Origin: JBBDWJ01 sp040902925
GTDB lineage: Bacteria > Acidobacteriota > Terriglobia > Bryobacterales > UBA6623
Assembly: GCA_040902925.1 (NCBI GenBank)
Contig: JBBDWJ010000132.1
Span: 1-35,539 of the forward strand
Direction: 5' to 3'
Length of the DNA: 35,539 nucleotides
This document shows positions 31,577-35,539 of this stretch, one piece after another (position 1 is the first letter of the stretch; each line of letters opens with the position of its first letter). The notes below the pieces were generated by a model. It worked only from the letters and a program-made list of their open reading frames with translations, made no database searches and was not told the DNA's origin. The translations under genes were made by a program, and so were the position numbers.

Positions 31577-31686
31577 AGCGTCCATCCGGGCAAGAAGCGT
31601 GACGCCCCGATCGCCCGCGGCGGCGGTTGCCCAGAAAGGGCGCGGCCACGCACGGATCCTCACTGCGCCCGATGCTTAGGGCCGGT

Positions 31687-32907
31687 CTAGGGATGCGGCA
31701 GCCCAAGGATGCAGCGCAACGTGTCGCGAGCAATCAGCAGCTCTTCGTTGGTCGGAATCACCCAAACTTGGCAGGCGGAATCGTCGCTGGAAATGCGGCA
31801 AATCTCTCCCTGGGCTGCTTTATTCTTCGCGGGGTCGAGCACGATTCCCAGGCTGTCGAGTCCGTCGCAGATCTGAGCGCGGACCGAGGGGGCGTTTTCA
31901 CCGATGCCTCCCGTGAACAGAACGGCGTCGGCTCCGTTCAACGTTGCCAGGTAGGCGCCGATGTATTTCTTGACCCGGTAACAAAAAACATCAATGGCGG
32001 CACGGGCGCGGTCGTTGCCCTTCTCGCTCTGCTCAATGAGCTGGCGCATGTCGTTCGAGATTCCTGAAAGCCCGTAGAGGCCGCTGTGTTTATTCAATAG
32101 CGAGCTGACTTCGTGAAGAGTGAGCTCCTCCTTGGCCATCACATGCAACACCGCAGCCGGGTCGACGTCACCGGCGCGCGTGCCCATCAACAGGCCTTCG
32201 AGCGGCGTGAAGCCCATCGAGGTGTCCACCGAGCGGCCATGATCGATGGCGCATACCGAGCAGCCGTTGCCCAAATGGCAGGTGATCAGCTTGTAATCCC
32301 GGCGCGTCTTTCCGAACAGGCGCGCATAGCGGTAGGCGACATAGCGATGCGACGTGCCGTGAAACCCGTAGCGGCGAACCCTCAGCCGGTCGTAGAAAAC
32401 GTACGGCAACCCGTAGAGGAAGGCATGCCGGGGCAGCGTTTGATGAAACGAAGTGTCGAAGACCGCCGCGTGCTTCGCCCGCGGCAGCATTTCGCGGGCG
32501 GCTAAATAGCCCTTCAGGTTATGGGGATTGTGCAAGGGCGCCAGCTCGATGGCCTCTTGGATGTGCTGCAAGACCTCGTCGTCGATCAGCACCGACTGCG
32601 TAAACTGCTCGCCGCCGTGCACGATGCGGTGCCCGACGCCTTCGATTTGATCCTGCTCGAGGTCGCCGGAGGATTGGAGGCACGACGCCGCGATGTGCAC
32701 CGCGTCGCGGTGCTCCAGAACTTCCTCGCTGGTTTTCGTCTTCTTGCCCCCGGCCTCGATCGAAATAATCGCTTCGCCGCTTCCGATCTTCTCCACAACG
32801 CCCCGGGCGCGGACGCGATCCGAATCGGCCTCGATCTGCTCCGGGCTGGTCTCGATGAGCTGGAACTTTAGCGAGGAACTTCCCGAGTTGAGAACCAGAA
32901 TCTCCAT
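31687..32907 (-). CDS. ackA: Acetate kinase
   Basis: Cytoplasmic enzyme that interconverts acetyl phosphate plus ADP and acetate plus ATP, giving ATP by substrate-level phosphorylation. The 406-residue length matches the family (about 400). Family signatures are complete: N-terminal MEILVLNSGSSSLKFQL, GHRIVHGGEQFT, LAPLHNPHNLKG, AVFDTSFHQTLP, RRYGFHGTSHRYVA, CHLGNGCSVCAIDHGRSVDTSMGFTPLEGLLMGTRAGDVDP and FTGGIGENAPSVR. The partner phosphotransacetylase is not in the window. It starts 5 bp downstream of the 3-hydroxyacyl-CoA dehydrogenase stop and is the last gene of a three-gene minus-strand operon behind a perfect sigma-54 promoter. This suggests use under energy or oxygen limitation, which is inference. 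Confidence 0.96.
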   Translation of the reverse strand: MEILVLNSGSSSLKFQLIETSPEQIEADSDRVRARGVVEKIGSGEAIISIEAGGKKTKTSEEVLEHRDAVHIAASCLQSSGDLEQDQIEGVGHRIVHGGEQFTQSVLIDDEVLQHIQEAIELAPLHNPHNLKGYLAAREMLPRAKHAAVFDTSFHQTLPRHAFLYGLPYVFYDRLRVRRYGFHGTSHRYVAYRYARLFGKTRRDYKLITCHLGNGCSVCAIDHGRSVDTSMGFTPLEGLLMGTRAGDVDPAAVLHVMAKEELTLHEVSSLLNKHSGLYGLSGISNDMRQLIEQSEKGNDRARAAIDVFCYRVKKYIGAYLATLNGADAVLFTGGIGENAPSVRAQICDGLDSLGIVLDPAKNKAAQGEICRISSDDSACQVWVIPTNEELLIARDTLRCILGLPHP

Positions 32908-32912
32908 GACTG

Positions 32913-33794
32913 TTATTCGGCCTTCTCGTAGCGGAAAAATCCTTCTCCGGACTTCACGCCCAGCCGCCCAGCCCGTACCATCTTCCGAAGCAGCGGGCAG
33001 GGCCGGTATTTCAAGTCCCCAAGCTCGCGGAAGAGGTGTTCCATCCAGTGCATCACCTCGTCGAGGCCCATGCGGTCCGCCAGCGCCAGGGGACCGGCCT
33101 CGAGGTTGTAGCCGAGCTTCATCGCGGTATCGACGTCTTCCGCCGATGCGACGCCCTCCATTACCACATGGATCGCCTCGTTGATCATCGGCAGCATGAC
33201 GCGCGTGGTCACATACCCGGGGTATTCGAAGACCTCGATAGGAGTCTTGCCGAGCTGCCTGGAGAAATCCTTGACGGCGGCCACGGTCGCATCCGAGGTG
33301 GCGAGCCCGCGAATGACTTCGACTACCGCCGTGCGCGTTGCCGGATTGAGAAAGTGCAGCCCCACAAAACGGTCCGCGCGCCGGCTGGCCGCCGCCAGTT
33401 CGCTGATGCTCAACGTCGAGGTGTTGGTGATGAAGATGATGCTCTTATCGCAGATTGCATCCAGAGCCGTGAACAGGCGGGACTTGAGCTCAAAATTCTC
33501 ACTGACCGTTTCGATGACAAGATCCGCCCCCGCAGCGTCGCTGATCTCGAATCCAACCCGAATCCGGCGGGAAACAGCTTCCTTTTCGCTTGCCGTCAGC
33601 GACCAGCGCGACATCTCGTAGTCCAGTTCGCGCGCCAGGGCTTCGCTGGAATCCCCCGCGGCCGGAGCGTCTTTTTCGCACAGATAGACGGCGATGTCTC
33701 TCCCGGCGGCGACGCGCGCGATGCCGACGCCCATGGTTCCACCGCCGATCACAGCCACGGAACGGATTGCTTTGTTCTCCAATCGAACCACCAT
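32913..33794 (-). CDS. 3-hydroxyacyl-CoA (3-hydroxybutyryl-CoA) dehydrogenase
   Basis: NAD(P)-dependent enzyme of 293 residues that interconverts 3-hydroxyacyl-CoA and 3-oxoacyl-CoA, in beta-oxidation or butyrate/hydroxybutyrate metabolism. The Rossmann motif VAVIGGGTMGVGIA (17-22 glycines), DLVIETVSEN, FITNTSTLSISELA (substrate Ser126), the catalytic pair His147 in GLHFLNP and Glu159, and the C-terminal PLALADRMGLDEVMHWMEHL and GRLGVKSGEGFFRYE are all present. The usual Asn of the GFVVNR segment is Thr197 (GYVTTRV). It lies 5 bp ahead of ackA and 134 bp behind the small membrane protein gene. The ATG at 33794 has GCGGAAAGCC before it. Coupling to acetate kinase suggests fermentation of, or growth on, stored hydroxyacyl units. 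Confidence 0.92.
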   Translation of the reverse strand: MVVRLENKAIRSVAVIGGGTMGVGIARVAAGRDIAVYLCEKDAPAAGDSSEALARELDYEMSRWSLTASEKEAVSRRIRVGFEISDAAGADLVIETVSENFELKSRLFTALDAICDKSIIFITNTSTLSISELAAASRRADRFVGLHFLNPATRTAVVEVIRGLATSDATVAAVKDFSRQLGKTPIEVFEYPGYVTTRVMLPMINEAIHVVMEGVASAEDVDTAMKLGYNLEAGPLALADRMGLDEVMHWMEHLFRELGDLKYRPCPLLRKMVRAGRLGVKSGEGFFRYEKAE

Positions 33795-33928
33795 GGCTTT
33801 CCGCGGCGGGCGCTGTCGCCCGCCAAGCCGATCACGGGATTACCGCTGGCGCTGCTTCGTCTGTTCGCGCGCCGCCATGTCCCCGGAGCTGTCCGCCGCG
33901 CAGCCGATGCGGCTTGAAAAAACTCGGG

Positions 33929-34198
33929 CTAGCTTCGACCGCCCGATTCCATCGCCCAAACCAGCACCACCACAACGGCAAGTATCGCCGACACGACCGT
34001 AAACCCGATACCGTACCGATCCAGGCGTGTGATCTTCTGTTGCAGATTTCGTTGCCGTTGGTAGAACTCCGCTTGTTTGACCGAGCCGATCGGCATGCCA
34101 ATCTCGTCGTGCAGACCGAGGGTCATCCGATAGTATCCCAGCACTACGGCAACGGCCGTCGCGGCAACCCATAAGACCATCCAACTTGTCAGATCCAT
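33929..34198 (-). CDS. Small two-helix membrane protein
   Basis: Protein of 89 residues, family not recognised. One hydrophobic helix lies at the N-terminus (WMVLWVAATAVAVVLGYY) and another at the C-terminus (YGIGFTVVSAILAVVVVLVWAM). Between them is a charged, soluble ~40-residue loop with a likely helical segment (QAEFYQRQRNLQQKITRLDR). It has no cysteines or histidine clusters. The ATG at 34198 is fixed by an AGGAGG ribosome site 6 nt upstream; the frame itself extends to 34252. It is the first gene after the perfect sigma-54 promoter at 34237-34251, so it is probably the promoter-proximal gene of the dehydrogenase/acetate kinase operon and made under the same conditions. Function is unknown. 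Confidence 0.82.
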   Translation of the reverse strand: MDLTSWMVLWVAATAVAVVLGYYRMTLGLHDEIGMPIGSVKQAEFYQRQRNLQQKITRLDRYGIGFTVVSAILAVVVVLVWAMESGGRS

Positions 34199-34236
34199 GA
34201 CTGGCCTCCTCAGAACGTTTTTCCAGGATGGAAGCC

Positions 34237-34251
34237 GCAATTGCCGTGCCA
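34237..34251 (-). promoter_or_regulatory. Perfect sigma-54 promoter of the membrane protein/dehydrogenase/ackA operon
   Basis: Read on the minus strand, TGGCACGGCAATTGC matches every fixed position of the consensus TGGCACGN4TTGC. The -12 GC lies at 34238-34237, predicting a transcription start near 34225 and a 27-nt leader. That leader carries AGGAGG and ends at the ATG at 34198. A sigma-54 activator gene lies 4.5 kb away. Confidence 0.85.
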
Positions 34252-34343
34252 AAAAAACACGCGAGTCGTCCTCGGATTTCCTGGGGCGCCGGCCTTTATG
34301 CGCCGCTACATGCTGGCCGTTTGGGCCGCCTGACCCACACCTG

Positions 34344-34386
34344 GGTGGAAAGAGCCGAACGTGCCCTCAGCCGCGTACGTTCCACC
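34344..34386. promoter_or_regulatory. Inverted repeat at enhancer distance from sigma-54 promoters
   Basis: GGTGGAA (34344-34350) and TTCCACC (34380-34386) are perfect arms. GAACGT (34357-34362) and ACGTTC (34377-34382) form a second overlapping pair. The site is 93-135 bp upstream of the -24 of the minus-strand promoter and 124-166 bp upstream of the plus-strand candidate, the range where sigma-54 activators bind. Confidence 0.45.
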
Positions 34387-34509
34387 GCTGGGCCACCGCC
34401 GGGCGCCCAGCGCTAGCCGCTTTTCTCAAAACTGCATCGCAGCAAGAGCGAGAGAAGGACGTGGATACCCCCGCGGCCTCCGCCCCACCGCCGCGATGGA
34501 GTGAAAGAT

Positions 34510-34524
34510 TGGAAGCAGACGTGC
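34510..34524 (+). promoter_or_regulatory. Weak sigma-54-like element before the universal stress gene
   Basis: TGGAAGCAGACGTGC has correct GG-to-GC spacing but matches only about seven of eleven fixed positions. Its -12 part, GTGC, is the same as in the element at 31029. Predicted start is near 34536, 47 nt before the ATG. Confidence 0.3.
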
Positions 34525-34582
34525 ACCCACCGTTGTGCGATACAGCGAAACGCCACGAACGCTGACTCGCAGGGAGGGCGAC

Positions 34583-35467
34583 ATGCTAAGCATCAAGACG
34601 ATTCTCGTACCCGTCGATTTTTCGGAGCGCTCCGTCCACGCGGCTGAGCATGCCGTCGTGCTGGCGAACCGCTTCGATTCCCAACTCGTGCTGACGCACG
34701 TGATTCCACCGGCCCCATTCGAGTACGCGGCATTTGACGGCGGGGCCTACACCGGAGCGCCCATGGGCGGCGAACAGCATATCCGGGCCTCGATGGAACA
34801 GCGGCTGTGCGCCTTGGCCGCCAAAATTCGCGGCAAGCAACCAATTCAGACCACCGTCCTGATCGGCGACCCGGCAAAAGAGATCGAACACCAGGCACGG
34901 GAATTGAATGCCGATCTGCTGGTCATGCCGACCCACGGGTACGGCCCGTTCCGCCGCTTCATCCTGGGCTCGCTGACGACGAAGGTGCTTCACGACGTGT
35001 CGTGCCCGGTATTCACGGGAGCTCACATCCCTGAGATCACGCCGTTCAACCCCGAGCCCTACAAGCGAATCGCTTGCGCGATCGACCTCGGACCGCACAG
35101 CGAAGCCGTGCTGCGCTGGGCCTGGGATTTCGCCCAGGCGCACGAAGAAGACCTCACCGTGATCCACGCCGCGCCGCTGCTGGAGATCGGCGGAGCGCAC
35201 GGCGACATGTTTCCCGCCGAAACACGCCAGGGCCTGGTGAATGCGGCGAAAACGGAGATCAAGAGCCTGATGGAAAAAGTCGGCTGCCGGGCGCAAGTTC
35301 ACGTCGAATGCGCCAGCCCTGCGTCGTACATTCACGATGTCGCCGACGAGAACTACGTGGACGTGCTGATCATCGGGAGAAGCCTCGACCACGGGCTGCT
35401 TGGCAGGCTGCGTACCCACGCCTACGCCATCATCCGCGAGGCGCCGTGCCCGGTTATCAGCATCTAA
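34583..35467 (+). CDS. Tandem-domain universal stress protein
   Basis: Cytoplasmic protein of 294 residues with two UspA domains in a row, a form common in dormancy, hypoxia and stress regulons. Domain 1 (MLSIKTILVPVDFSERS to SCPVFTG, ~1-155) has the ATP-binding loop THGYGPFRRFILGSLTTKVL, close to the G2xG9xGS pattern. Domain 2 (from YKRIACAIDLGPHSEAVLRWAWDFA) has DVLIIGRSLDHGLLGRLRTHAYAIIREAPCPVISI and lacks the GS of the loop, so it probably does not bind ATP. The ATG at 34583 is preceded by AGGGAGGG at the right distance; a frame start at 34535 adds 16 residues without a site. It is divergent from the sigma-54 operon. The 72 bp after its stop show no gene. Confidence 0.92.
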   Translation: MLSIKTILVPVDFSERSVHAAEHAVVLANRFDSQLVLTHVIPPAPFEYAAFDGGAYTGAPMGGEQHIRASMEQRLCALAAKIRGKQPIQTTVLIGDPAKEIEHQARELNADLLVMPTHGYGPFRRFILGSLTTKVLHDVSCPVFTGAHIPEITPFNPEPYKRIACAIDLGPHSEAVLRWAWDFAQAHEEDLTVIHAAPLLEIGGAHGDMFPAETRQGLVNAAKTEIKSLMEKVGCRAQVHVECASPASYIHDVADENYVDVLIIGRSLDHGLLGRLRTHAYAIIREAPCPVISI

Positions 35468-35539
35468 GCGCGGTCCGTGGCAAGGCAGGAGCCGCATGAA
35501 CCGCTGAAGGTTTGTCGAGGGTTCCGCGCGGCCGGTGTG

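Larger units (their letters stand above)
34199..34582. other. Divergent regulatory region, 384 bp, no gene recognised
   Basis: This stretch separates the small membrane protein gene (minus) from the universal stress protein gene (plus). It contains a perfect sigma-54 element on the minus strand, a weaker one on the plus strand and a long inverted repeat between them. An open frame of 122 codons crosses it, but composition and position indicate it is not a gene. Confidence 0.6.

Noticed and set aside
34197..34565. 122-codon open frame between the small membrane protein and the universal stress protein
   Set aside because: It covers the sigma-54 promoter region, has no recognisable domain and no ribosome-binding site.
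1..35539. tRNA, rRNA, CRISPR array, prophage or transposase
   Set aside because: I looked for CCA-arm/T-loop patterns, regular spacer arrays and integrase or transposase motifs and found none; the repeats present are short and not spacer-separated.

Overview
The window looks like chromosomal DNA of an Acidobacterium of the Bryobacterales/Solibacter type. The GC content is high. The first gene ends in the C-terminal domain known as TIGR03437, first defined on Candidatus Solibacter usitatus. Secreted beta-propeller proteins, a Uma2-family protein and dispersed short tandem or palindromic repeats fit the same lineage. I see no phage, insertion sequence, CRISPR array, rRNA or tRNA.

Layout. 1-2.2 kb: a secreted Asp-box propeller with a TIGR03437 tail. 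2.2-5.6 kb (minus strand): YggX-like protein, Uma2-family protein, queuosine-precursor transporter and acyl-CoA carboxylase beta subunit. 5.8-11.4 kb (plus): a HupE/UreJ-like membrane protein, an ABC ATPase, a large two-module FtsX/MacB permease and a secreted CrtC/AttH lipocalin-like protein, resembling an attEFGH transport operon. 11.7-15.7 kb: a zinc-ribbon/DUF4870 protein, a DapA-family protein lacking its Schiff-base lysine, a selenide water dikinase whose active-site codon is an in-frame UGA, a MidA-type methyltransferase and its small coupled partner. 15.9-23.4 kb (plus): three secreted PQQ-repeat beta-propellers, a short ANL adenylating enzyme and an iron-dependent alcohol dehydrogenase. 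23.5-27.9 kb: a PLP amino-acid decarboxylase with an APC transporter, and a Tat-exported oligogalacturonate-lyase-like propeller. 27.9-35.5 kb: a PAS/HisKA_2 histidine kinase, a REC-PAS-sigma54 activator, a cyclic-nucleotide-binding-fold protein, acetate kinase, 3-hydroxyacyl-CoA dehydrogenase, a small membrane protein and a tandem universal stress protein.

Two parts deserve most attention. First, selD is readable as a selenoprotein: an ATG at 13209 opens a frame in which UGA at 13254-13256 falls where Cys17 of E. coli SelD lies, so a standard gene caller would lose the catalytic N-terminus. Second, the 27.9-35.5 kb block looks like a self-contained sigma-54 circuit. A perfect -24/-12 element (34237-34251, minus strand) precedes the membrane protein/dehydrogenase/ackA operon. 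Weaker elements with correct spacing precede the kinase operon, the cyclic-nucleotide-fold gene and the stress-protein gene. Both divergent intergenic regions carry inverted repeats that could bind the activator encoded next door.

A recurring oddity is that repeats (7-bp and 10-bp tandem units, a 39-bp perfect inverted repeat and an ACAGRCA-ATCC-TGYCTGT palindrome) sit at gene starts and in three cases contribute, or may contribute, codons to the N-terminus of exported proteins.
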